Shown: piece after piece, positions 18,638 through 26,324 of the stretch
Layout of the letters: each line of letters opens with the position of its first letter
Position numbering within the stretch: position 1 is the first letter of the stretch
NCBI GenBank assembly: GCA_020199835.1
Contig: JAIVJV010000001.1
Location: 186,001-250,000, forward strand
Direction of reading: 5' to 3'
Origin: Acidobacteriota bacterium
GTDB lineage: Bacteria > Acidobacteriota > Blastocatellia > Pyrinomonadales > Pyrinomonadaceae
Length of the DNA: 64,000 nucleotides
The notes under the pieces: model-generated
What the model saw: the letters and a program-made list of their open reading frames with translations, nothing else
Database searches by the model: none
What the model was told of the DNA's origin: nothing
Translations under genes and position numbers: made by a program

Positions 18638-20815
18638 ATGGATCGCCCTCCCGAGTCTTTGAAACCTTTCGCCGACCGCGTCGCGCGAACTGCGGCTTCG
18701 GAAGATGCCGCACAATTGATTCACCTGCTGCGGCTCTCTGGTTTGATACCGAACTCAACCAGCGAGATCACTCAGCCAAATCCGCCCCCCACGGCCTACG
18801 TATGCGAGCCATCCGTAGCACCGGCAGAGTCTCGTCACATCGGGATCTGGGAACGTAAAACAGAAAATCGCAAGACCAGCTTTGTTCGCCGCCTCGAAGC
18901 AATGGACGAGTGGCCCCTGTGGGCCAACATCGCACGTATCGAACCCAAGGGAACAAAGCCACGCGTGTTGTTCATGGGTGAGTCAGTTGCTCGCGGGTAT
19001 CTCTACGATCCCGATTTCACACCCGCCATGGCATTACAAATGATTTTCGACGGGCAGTTTGGTGAAGGAGAGATCGATGTCATCGATCTCGCACGGACCA
19101 ATCTCGGGTATGAAGTGCGAGAACTCGCACTCGCGGCGCTCCAGCTCGAGCCCGATATCGCGATTGTATTCGCCGGCAACAATTGGGGTGTGGCGCCGCC
19201 GACCTTCCAGGACATTGCGGAAACCGACAAGGCAATCGCGACCGGAGGAATTGCGGGCCTGAAGCGAAGTTGTGACGAATATATTTTCCGGCGAAGTAGA
19301 AGCACGGTCAGTGACATCGCTTCGGCATATAAGAGCAGGGGCATTCCGCTCGTATGGATTATCCCCGAATTTAACTTGAGTGATTGGCGCGAGCCGTCGA
19401 CTAATGCGCCGCACCTGCCGGAGGATCTGAACCGCGAATGGCTGAGTCTTTACGAACAGGCGCAGCACGCAGTCAGCGAAAGTGATTACACGACGGCAGA
19501 GACCCTGGCAAAGACGATGGTTGACGTCGATCAGGGCGTCTGCGTGACCGGGTATTACCTGCTGGCCCAGTGTCGCCGGCGTGCGGACGACGTCGACGGT
19601 CAAAGAAAGTATCTCGAGTTGGCGCGCGACGCAGCCGCGTGGGACTCCTCGATGATGTACACGCCCAAATCACATCACGTGACACAGGATGCCATTCGCG
19701 AAGTTATGCGCGAACACGAGTATCAAACAGTCGATCTGCCGGCGCTCTTCAAACAACATTTGAATGGCGAAATACCGGGACGGCGTTTATTCCTGGATTA
19801 CTGTCACCTCACAACTGAAGGCATTCAGGTCGCGATGGGCGCGGCTGCATCCTGCGTCGTGCAGTCACTCAAAGGAGTCGGGCTTCCGTGGTATGTCCTG
19901 GTAAACGATCGCGTGGCGCCGTCGAGAGAGACCGAAGCCGAAGCATCATTGATGGCCGCGATTCACAACGCCCACCGTTGGCAATCGTATGACGTTGTCC
20001 ATCACCTCTGCGCGCGCGCGCTGAAATGTTCACCGCACGTTGCCGGACTAATGATCAACTACATCTATCTTCAACTCCGTAAGTGGGCGCCGGCACGCAT
20101 GAGTGAAGCGGAAGAGCAGATCCTCCGTGTGGGCTCGCCCTTGATTCATCGTTATATCTTTCGGATTAACGAAAAGCGGCTGGACAAACTGTTAACCCAG
20201 GCGATTGTTGATGCGCTCGAAAACGTTGGCGTCGAGGCTCGCGAACAAATTGAGCGCCTTTATCGCGAGGAACACAGCGTCGGGGTGCGCGACGTCGATC
20301 TGCTGGACTACTTCTACTGTTCTTCCGCCGATCAGCCCCAGGAGTTGCAAGGGCTTGACCCGAATTCGCGCGTCAGTTCCGAGCGGCAGTATTACCGGGC
20401 CTTCTGGCCCCACTCGAGATTCGTCTTTGTTGGCGAAGCGAATTGCACCGTCAATTTGTCACTGACCTGCCGGCTCCCACGAGCCACTACTGAACGCCGC
20501 AAGATATCGGTTGCCTTAAACGGAAAGCATGAAGTCGAATTTGATATCGACGCGCAATGGAGTAGTTGGGAAATCAATATTCCGCCGCAGGACATCGTTG
20601 ATGGTTTGAATGAAGTGATCGTGCGCTGGCCCATACCGGAGTTTTACAGTGATGAGGACCTCAGCGCGGCGACCAGCGATTTATGTCGGCACCGCCTCCC
20701 AAACTTTTACCCCATCTTTGGCGAAATACATTCGTTCATTGTCGCGAGCAATGGGCAATTAGCAAAAAACCCTCACGCGCGCGTAGAAGTCGCAATCTCC
20801 TCGGCTGTGGCCTGA
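18638..20815 (+). CDS. large SGNH/GDSL hydrolase-like protein, copy 2
   Basis: A 725-residue paralogue of the preceding protein, alignable end to end (both begin M-x-R-P-P-E-S-L-K). The nucleophile block is VLFMGESVARGYLYD, the middle block IVFAGNNWG, and the Asp/His block LDYCHLTTEGIQVAM, so the presumed catalytic residues are all kept and neither copy looks dead. A 128-base gap separates the two genes, one of the larger gaps in the cluster; I see no convincing promoter or terminator in it. The pair probably arose by tandem duplication and may act on two positions of the product or as a heterodimer. Function otherwise unknown. Confidence 0.82.
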   Translation: MDRPPESLKPFADRVARTAASEDAAQLIHLLRLSGLIPNSTSEITQPNPPPTAYVCEPSVAPAESRHIGIWERKTENRKTSFVRRLEAMDEWPLWANIARIEPKGTKPRVLFMGESVARGYLYDPDFTPAMALQMIFDGQFGEGEIDVIDLARTNLGYEVRELALAALQLEPDIAIVFAGNNWGVAPPTFQDIAETDKAIATGGIAGLKRSCDEYIFRRSRSTVSDIASAYKSRGIPLVWIIPEFNLSDWREPSTNAPHLPEDLNREWLSLYEQAQHAVSESDYTTAETLAKTMVDVDQGVCVTGYYLLAQCRRRADDVDGQRKYLELARDAAAWDSSMMYTPKSHHVTQDAIREVMREHEYQTVDLPALFKQHLNGEIPGRRLFLDYCHLTTEGIQVAMGAAASCVVQSLKGVGLPWYVLVNDRVAPSRETEAEASLMAAIHNAHRWQSYDVVHHLCARALKCSPHVAGLMINYIYLQLRKWAPARMSEAEEQILRVGSPLIHRYIFRINEKRLDKLLTQAIVDALENVGVEAREQIERLYREEHSVGVRDVDLLDYFYCSSADQPQELQGLDPNSRVSSERQYYRAFWPHSRFVFVGEANCTVNLSLTCRLPRATTERRKISVALNGKHEVEFDIDAQWSSWEINIPPQDIVDGLNEVIVRWPIPEFYSDEDLSAATSDLCRHRLPNFYPIFGEIHSFIVASNGQLAKNPHARVEVAISSAVA

Positions 20816-20844
20816 CTCTCACAACCTACTGAAGGAAAATTTAG

Positions 20845-22503
20845 ATGGCTTCGAAACTCGATTGTGTGGTCATCGGGTATAACGAGATCCCCTTTGACCG
20901 TTATGAAAGGTTTCTCCGCAACTACGGAGAGAACACTGAAGCCTATCGCGATCTGAAATTCAGTTTCGTGGATCTTGGCGAGAAGAAACTCGACTACGTC
21001 GGGCTCATGAACCATGCTCATTCCGCGGCCCGTGGCGGCAACGGTTCCGCCCTCGAAGAGACTTATAAGTCCGGCGACATTCCCAATCTTGCAGCTGCTT
21101 ATCTGACAGCGTTTCTGCGGCGCCACGGCCTGCGAACGGAATATATCAACCTCTTTCAATACGAGAAACAGCGGCTAATCGACCTCCTGGCAGAAGATCC
21201 ACAATGCGTGGCGATCACGACGACGTTCTACGTGGTCAACTTGCCAGTTAATGAGATGGTCGAGTTTATCCGCCAGCACAACCGCAAAGTAAAAATTGTC
21301 GTGGGTGGACCGCTGATCTCGAATCACCACCGGAATTTCCGCGGGGACGAATTTAAGACGGCCGTCGAAGACATTGGAGCCGATATTTACGTTATCGAAG
21401 GACAGGGCGAGCTGACGCTGTCTCAAGTGGTCGCCTGCCTCAAGAACGGCGGTGATCTCAGTTCCGTGCCGAATCTTGCGTATTTTGAAAAAGGCGCGCT
21501 CCGTCGCACAAACGTGCTTATCGAAAATAACTCACTGGACGAAAACGTTATCGACTGGGGTGGTTTTCCGGAGCAGGATCTCGGACCAACTATTCAGACG
21601 AGAACTGCCCGGAGTTGCGCGTTCAAGTGCTCCTTCTGCAATTATCCGACTCGAGCCGGAGCTTTGAGCCTGGCGAGCATTGAGGCGATCGAGGCGGAAC
21701 TTGACTCGATGCAGCGGCTGGGAAACGTGGCGAACGCGGTCTTCATCGACGACACCTTTAACGTTCCGTTCCCGCGTTTCAAAGAGATCTGCCGGTTGAT
21801 GATCCGGAAGAAATACAACCTCAACTGGTTCTCTTACTTTCGCTGTAGCAACTCCGACGAAGAAGCGATCGATTTGATGGCCCGGAGTGGTTGCAAGGGC
21901 GTGTTCCTCGGCGTCGAATCCGGCTCCCCTGCCATTCTTACCAACATGAACAAGTCAGCGACAGTCGAAAAATACTCGAAGGGAATCGAGTGGTTGCGGC
22001 AGTACGGCATCCTGACGTTTGCGTCGATGATCACCGGTTTTCCGGGTGAGACTGAAGAAACCGTCCAGGAATCGATCGAGTTCATCCGCGAGACGAAACC
22101 TGATTACTACCGGTCACAAATGTGGTACTGCGAACCCGGGACACCGATTCAGAACCGACGCGAGGAGTTCAATATCCAGGGTGAAGGTTTTGTTTGGAAC
22201 CACGCCACGATGGATAGTCTCGATGCCATGGACCATATCGACCGGATGTTTCTGACGGTCAAGGAGTCCATCTGGTTGCCGCAATGGTCGTTCGACTTTT
22301 GGATTATTCCTTACCTCATGGGCAAGGGCATAACGCTCGCGCAGTTCAAGCAGTTCATGAACGAAGCGCACAAACTCCTGACCCTGGAGATCGCTTCTCT
22401 TCCGGAAGAACAGAAACGTTCGCATCAACGAAAACATCTCGAAAACATGATCGCCGCAGCAAAAGCCTGGCCGCAATCCACCTCGCTCGTGGCAATTGCC
22501 TGA
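20845..22503 (+). CDS. cobalamin-binding radical SAM enzyme, PhpK-like, copy 1
   Basis: A 552-residue class B radical SAM protein: an N-terminal B12-binding-like region (about 1-235, with VVGGPLIS) followed by the radical SAM barrel. The 4Fe-4S cysteines are C258, C262 and C265 (CAFKCSFC), then NYPTRAG. Such enzymes usually methylate unreactive carbon or phosphorus using methylcobalamin. The overall pattern resembles what databases call the PhpK P-methyltransferase group, but no phosphonate genes (for example PEP mutase) are in the window, so C-methylation of an amino acid or peptide is more likely here. GAAGGAAAA lies before the ATG. The stop is 19 bases before the next start. A paralogue is at 51852-53504. 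Confidence 0.9.
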   Translation: MASKLDCVVIGYNEIPFDRYERFLRNYGENTEAYRDLKFSFVDLGEKKLDYVGLMNHAHSAARGGNGSALEETYKSGDIPNLAAAYLTAFLRRHGLRTEYINLFQYEKQRLIDLLAEDPQCVAITTTFYVVNLPVNEMVEFIRQHNRKVKIVVGGPLISNHHRNFRGDEFKTAVEDIGADIYVIEGQGELTLSQVVACLKNGGDLSSVPNLAYFEKGALRRTNVLIENNSLDENVIDWGGFPEQDLGPTIQTRTARSCAFKCSFCNYPTRAGALSLASIEAIEAELDSMQRLGNVANAVFIDDTFNVPFPRFKEICRLMIRKKYNLNWFSYFRCSNSDEEAIDLMARSGCKGVFLGVESGSPAILTNMNKSATVEKYSKGIEWLRQYGILTFASMITGFPGETEETVQESIEFIRETKPDYYRSQMWYCEPGTPIQNRREEFNIQGEGFVWNHATMDSLDAMDHIDRMFLTVKESIWLPQWSFDFWIIPYLMGKGITLAQFKQFMNEAHKLLTLEIASLPEEQKRSHQRKHLENMIAAAKAWPQSTSLVAIA

Positions 22504-22522
22504 ATTTCACCTCAGCAACATC

Positions 22523-23635
22523 ATGGAAACACTTACCGTCACCGCTGCGGGAGCCGCTCACTCTCCCGTCAGTTCATACAACGAGTGGGATCTACTTGAA
22601 GAAGTGATAGTCGGCGTGGTCGATGGGGCGGCTTTTCCACCTTATCACATCGCTGTCGAAGCACCGCTGCCGCACAATCAACGGCCGGTCTTTCGTGAGA
22701 ACGCGGGCAAGCCCTTTCCTGCCGAACAGCTCGCACTCGCGAAGCAAGAGCTCGAAGAGTTCGTGCACATTCTTGAAGGGGAAGGTGTGAGAGTGCGGCG
22801 GCCGGCGCCTTCAGATCAACTTCAGGAATATGGCGCCCCGGGATGGACCAGCACCGGATTGTACGACGCTATGCCGCGCGACGTGCTGCTGGTAATCGGC
22901 GAAGACATTATTGAATGCCCGCTCGCGTGGCGTTCACGCCATTACGGCACCGCGGCCTTCAAACCGCTCCTCAAGGAGTACTTCAAACAGGGTGCGAGAT
23001 GGAGTTCGGCGCCTGGCCCGGAACTAAAAGACGAACTGTACAACTACGATTGGACCGAACCCGAAGAGAACGAACCGGCGCGTTTCGTTATCACGGAATT
23101 CGAACCCACCTTTGATGCGGCTGATTTCGTTCGTTGCGGCCGCGACGTAATCGCGCAGAAAAGCAACGTCACCAATCAATTCGGCATCGAGTGGCTCCGC
23201 CGGCATTTGGGCGACACCTACCGGATTCACGTGTTTGAGTTTAACGATTCACACCCGATGCATATCGATGCGACGTTGTTACCGCTGGCGCCCGGCAAGT
23301 TGCTGATCAATCGCGAACGCGTCCCGGAAGTCCCGCAGATCTTCAGGGGTTGGGAAGTGTTCGAGGCGCCCAATCCGGTCATCCCGGACGAGCACACCCT
23401 CTACATGACGAGCAAGTGGATCAACATGAACATTCTCTCGCTCGACGAACAGCGGGTGATGGTTGAGCGCCAGGATGAACCGATGATAGCCGCGCTCAAA
23501 GAGTGGGGCTTCAAGCCGATTCCTTGCAATTTCCGAAACTTCAATACCTTTGGCGGATCTTTCCATTGCGCCACTCTCGACGTCCGCCGTCGTGGGAAAC
23601 TGGAGTCGTACTTACTCGATGGGGCGGCGTTATGA
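22523..23635 (+). CDS. L-arginine:glycine amidinotransferase-like enzyme
   Basis: A 370-residue amidinotransferase of the AGAT/SxtG/CyrA family, which moves the amidino group of arginine to an amine to form a guanidino compound. The triad is visible: Asp in EPTFDAADFVRCGRD, His in DSHPMHIDATLLPLAPGK and Cys349 in GGSFHCATLDVRRRG. Length and the N-terminal YNEWDLLEEVIVG are typical. I chose ATG 22523; an in-frame TTG at 22496 would overlap the radical SAM gene. The next gene starts inside its stop codon (ATGA). It begins a run of four tightly coupled genes leading to the terminal synthetase, suggesting they make one unusual guanidino-bearing monomer. The amine acceptor (glycine or another amine) is not predictable. 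Confidence 0.93.
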   Translation: METLTVTAAGAAHSPVSSYNEWDLLEEVIVGVVDGAAFPPYHIAVEAPLPHNQRPVFRENAGKPFPAEQLALAKQELEEFVHILEGEGVRVRRPAPSDQLQEYGAPGWTSTGLYDAMPRDVLLVIGEDIIECPLAWRSRHYGTAAFKPLLKEYFKQGARWSSAPGPELKDELYNYDWTEPEENEPARFVITEFEPTFDAADFVRCGRDVIAQKSNVTNQFGIEWLRRHLGDTYRIHVFEFNDSHPMHIDATLLPLAPGKLLINRERVPEVPQIFRGWEVFEAPNPVIPDEHTLYMTSKWINMNILSLDEQRVMVERQDEPMIAALKEWGFKPIPCNFRNFNTFGGSFHCATLDVRRRGKLESYLLDGAAL

Positions 23636-24636
23636 AGATCTGGAAACACAGTCACCTGGACGTCATAATGCTCGCACTCAGCATTGCGCAGGCTGTCACG
23701 ACTTTGTTGTTCGCCATCGCCTGGAACGCGGTGCCGGCAATCGTGCGCACAGCAGGGTTCGTGCTCCTCGTTGGGATGACGGTGTACAACATCATTGTCG
23801 TCTCACATCTGTTCACTCATGCTCCGTGGTTTCGGTCGCCACTGCTGAATCGACTCGTCTCGATGCTCAATTCGATCAACATCGGGCAGTCTGTTCAAGC
23901 GTACGAACTGATGCACGTTCGCAACCATCATCGCTACAACAACGATCAGCAACAAGCAGATGGTAAGACGCAGGATCTGTCTTCGACTTACCGTGATGGT
24001 ATCGGCGGCGAGCACGTGAGCGCGTTCCGGTATGCATTTGTCGGAGCGATCGAAACGTGCTTGAGCATCGGCCGCGCATTGATGTCGGTAACCAGGTTCT
24101 GGCGCGTTGGACCGCGGGAGACCGAACTCCTGCCATTGTTCGCGAAGTCGGCTACGAAGCGCGCATGGGAGTTGCGCCAGGTACAACTCGACCGGCTGGC
24201 CCACTGTCTGGCGCTATGCCTGTTCGTCACGATCTCATGGCAATGGGTCCTGCTCTGCTATTTGCCGGCTATCTTCCTGTCGCTCGCTGTTGTCAATGTA
24301 CAAAACTATTACGAACACTACGGCGCCGCGCCTGCGAATCGCTATGCAAACTCGGTGAGTTACTACGGTTTGTTTTACAACCTGTTGACTTTCAACGACG
24401 GCTACCACCAGGAGCACCACCTGCGTCCGCTGGCCCATTGGACGCAAATGCCCAGAGTCAGGCGTGAATATCGCGACAAGCTCGAACGTGTGGAACGCAT
24501 CATCAGTCCGGTACCCGCCATACTCGGGGCGTTTCATCGCAATCGCGAGTTATTGCACCGGAGCCGTCCGGCCATAGTTCCCGCCGTATCGCAACCAACT
24601 TCAAACACGCTCTCGAACGCAGCGGCCGGCCGCTAA
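23632..24636 (+). CDS. membrane fatty-acid-desaturase-like di-iron oxygenase
   Basis: A 334-residue integral membrane protein of the desaturase/hydroxylase superfamily. The histidine clusters for the di-iron centre are visible: SHLFTH near residue 59, HVRNHH near 94-99, NYYEHYG, and YHQEHH near the C-terminal third. Hydrophobic segments precede the first box and lie between the second and third. Members oxidise lipids, but some in natural product clusters hydroxylate or desaturate small molecules. The start ATG 23632 overlaps the amidinotransferase stop by 4 bases; a longer reading frame upstream runs antiparallel in function to that gene's end and is not needed. The coupling suggests it acts on the same precursor, or on a lipid tail; neither can be shown here. 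Confidence 0.85.
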   Translation: MKIWKHSHLDVIMLALSIAQAVTTLLFAIAWNAVPAIVRTAGFVLLVGMTVYNIIVVSHLFTHAPWFRSPLLNRLVSMLNSINIGQSVQAYELMHVRNHHRYNNDQQQADGKTQDLSSTYRDGIGGEHVSAFRYAFVGAIETCLSIGRALMSVTRFWRVGPRETELLPLFAKSATKRAWELRQVQLDRLAHCLALCLFVTISWQWVLLCYLPAIFLSLAVVNVQNYYEHYGAAPANRYANSVSYYGLFYNLLTFNDGYHQEHHLRPLAHWTQMPRVRREYRDKLERVERIISPVPAILGAFHRNRELLHRSRPAIVPAVSQPTSNTLSNAAAGR

Positions 24637-24640
24637 ACCG

Positions 24641-25495
24641 ATGTTAACAACAACGCGGCGAATAACTGGAACCTCACTAGCGAAAAGCGCATTTCGTGTG
24701 CTCGAGACCGCTGGACCGGTTGATGTTTCGACTGTTTTCGAAGTGCTCAGCGGCAAGCTCGCGGCTTATCACGTTCATGGGTTCGTGCCGCTTGATGCGT
24801 GCCGGCGTATCGTCGAGAATTTTTGGGCGTCGCCAGCCAGAGTGCCGCGTTATGGCGAAGGTGAAGACGGTGTCGAAGCGTATCTGATCGGCGCGTCGCA
24901 TTATGGCAAACCGACTATGCAGTACTTGCAAGAGGTTCTCGCGTGCAGACACGACGTCCAGCAGTTGTACGCCGGAGTCGTGAATCCTGTCGCGCAGTTC
25001 CGGCACACCGTGAATGCTGCAGGCAGGATTACCGTTCGCGCCGCCAGTCAAAACGAACATCCGGCCGGCGACTCAAAGGCGGTGTATTGGAACAACTTCG
25101 GTACTTTCCTGCTCGAACCACACGACGATCTCGCGCAGGTGAAAGATCCGATGCAAGCAAACTTTGAAATCCAGCAAGTGAGCCGGGTGATGGCGGTAAA
25201 CGTTTACGCGGCCGTGCCGCAGGGCTCCGGACAGCTTCGAGTCTGGAACGTTGAACCGGACGCCGAAACTGTCGAGGAACTCGGGTTGAGCGGCGTTGGC
25301 TTTCCGTACCCCGCTGAGTTGTTGGAGGAACATTCTTCACTCACGTTGGCGGTTGAGACCGGTGATCTTTGCGTCATCAACGGCAATCTGGTCCATGCGG
25401 TTCTCCGTGGCAATGCTACTTCTCCGAAGAGCCGTTTGTTACTTACGTGCTTCATGGGCCTCAATCAGAACAACGAGTTGATCTGGTGGACATGA
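24641..25495 (+). CDS. Fe(II)/2-oxoglutarate oxygenase, prolyl-hydroxylase-like fold
   Basis: A 284-residue protein with the facial triad of a 2-oxoglutarate oxygenase: H161-x-D163 (LLEPHDDLAQ), distal His252 in NLVHAVLRG, and a co-substrate arginine at about 265 (KSRLLLTCF). The carboxylate ligand points to hydroxylation or desaturation, not halogenation. It is not similar by eye to the TauD-type enzyme earlier in the window, so it is a second, separate oxygenase family. The start lies 4 bases after the desaturase stop, and the next gene overlaps its stop (ATGA). It probably oxidises the amidino-bearing precursor or its amino acid parent; the exact reaction is unknown. Confidence 0.85.
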   Translation: MLTTTRRITGTSLAKSAFRVLETAGPVDVSTVFEVLSGKLAAYHVHGFVPLDACRRIVENFWASPARVPRYGEGEDGVEAYLIGASHYGKPTMQYLQEVLACRHDVQQLYAGVVNPVAQFRHTVNAAGRITVRAASQNEHPAGDSKAVYWNNFGTFLLEPHDDLAQVKDPMQANFEIQQVSRVMAVNVYAAVPQGSGQLRVWNVEPDAETVEELGLSGVGFPYPAELLEEHSSLTLAVETGDLCVINGNLVHAVLRGNATSPKSRLLLTCFMGLNQNNELIWWT

Positions 25496-26277
25496 GAATT
25501 CGGTTAGGAGTGTTGGGCGCGGGTCGTCTTGGGTCGGCCATCGCGAAAACATGGCACGCGCGCGCCCGCCAATCTCCGCTGATTTGGAGTCGAAGCGGGT
25601 ACTGCGCACACGCGCAAGGACGCGTTGCCGAAGGTCAGTGGGTTACGGATTGGACCAAACTGCTCAAAGCAGAATCGATAGTGATCGCGATCCCGGGACA
25701 CGCGTTACTGAAGCTGGCAGGTGACAACGAGCAAGCGAGACAGTTTACGGGAAATGTTTTCAGCGCCGCCGCTTCACTCGCTTCGTCGTCACTGCAACAA
25801 CTGTTTCCTCGCGCAACGATTCTTTGTGTCGCGCCGTTTTTGATCCATGGAGTTAAATCGATTCCGATGCTCGCCTTAAGACCAGCCAGCCTGCCGCTCT
25901 CTCGATGGCTGCAAGCAAAAGCGGAACTCGAATGTTTCGGCGATATCGACGTGGTGGAAGATGAGCAGGTGTTTTCGCAGATCGCGTTGCTCGGTGCGTC
26001 GTGGCCGGTGGTGGTAGTGAGCGCAGTTCAGGCGGCTGCAAGCGCAGGTCTGCAACGGCTGGAGGACCAATCGGCCAGTCAGGTCGGACGCAGGATCTTC
26101 TTGCGGGCGATTCAGTCACTTTTAGCGAACGGCGCCGGCAGTCAGGAGTTGGCAGGTGAGGTAGCTACGCCCGGAGGCATTACTGAGCGCGGCCTCAAAA
26201 GTCTCGGCGATGTGACAACCCTGTTCGAGCATGTCTTCCAACAGATGCAAGCACGCGCAGAAGAACTACGCGCTTAA
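25492..26277 (+). CDS. ProC-like pyrroline-5-carboxylate reductase family protein
   Basis: A 261-residue NAD(P)H-dependent reductase. The N terminus has a Rossmann motif, LGVLGAGRLGSAIAK, and the C terminus has TPGGITERGLKSL, corresponding to the conserved Pro-Gly-Gly-x-T segment of P5C reductases. Enzymes of this family reduce cyclic imines such as pyrroline-5-carboxylate to proline. Start ATG 25492 overlaps the oxygenase stop by 4 bases; a longer open frame from 25369 lies wholly inside that gene. Position immediately upstream of the synthetase whose first A domain has a proline-like pocket suggests that it makes a substituted proline for that domain. It is probably not the housekeeping proC, given its divergence and context. 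Confidence 0.82.
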   Translation: MRIRLGVLGAGRLGSAIAKTWHARARQSPLIWSRSGYCAHAQGRVAEGQWVTDWTKLLKAESIVIAIPGHALLKLAGDNEQARQFTGNVFSAAASLASSSLQQLFPRATILCVAPFLIHGVKSIPMLALRPASLPLSRWLQAKAELECFGDIDVVEDEQVFSQIALLGASWPVVVVSAVQAAASAGLQRLEDQSASQVGRRIFLRAIQSLLANGAGSQELAGEVATPGGITERGLKSLGDVTTLFEHVFQQMQARAEELRA

Positions 26278-26324
26278 GCCAGGACGCATAGCACGATCTC
26301 CTCACATCACGCCTAGGACCTAAC

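Noticed and set aside
20845..22503. Phosphinate (bialaphos-type) cluster suggested by the PhpK-like radical SAM enzyme
   Set aside because: No PEP mutase or other C-P bond genes in the window.
23503..23631. Longer N terminus for the desaturase-like protein
   Set aside because: It would overlap the conserved, Cys-containing end of the amidinotransferase by 133 bases; ATG 23632 gives a normal coupled start.
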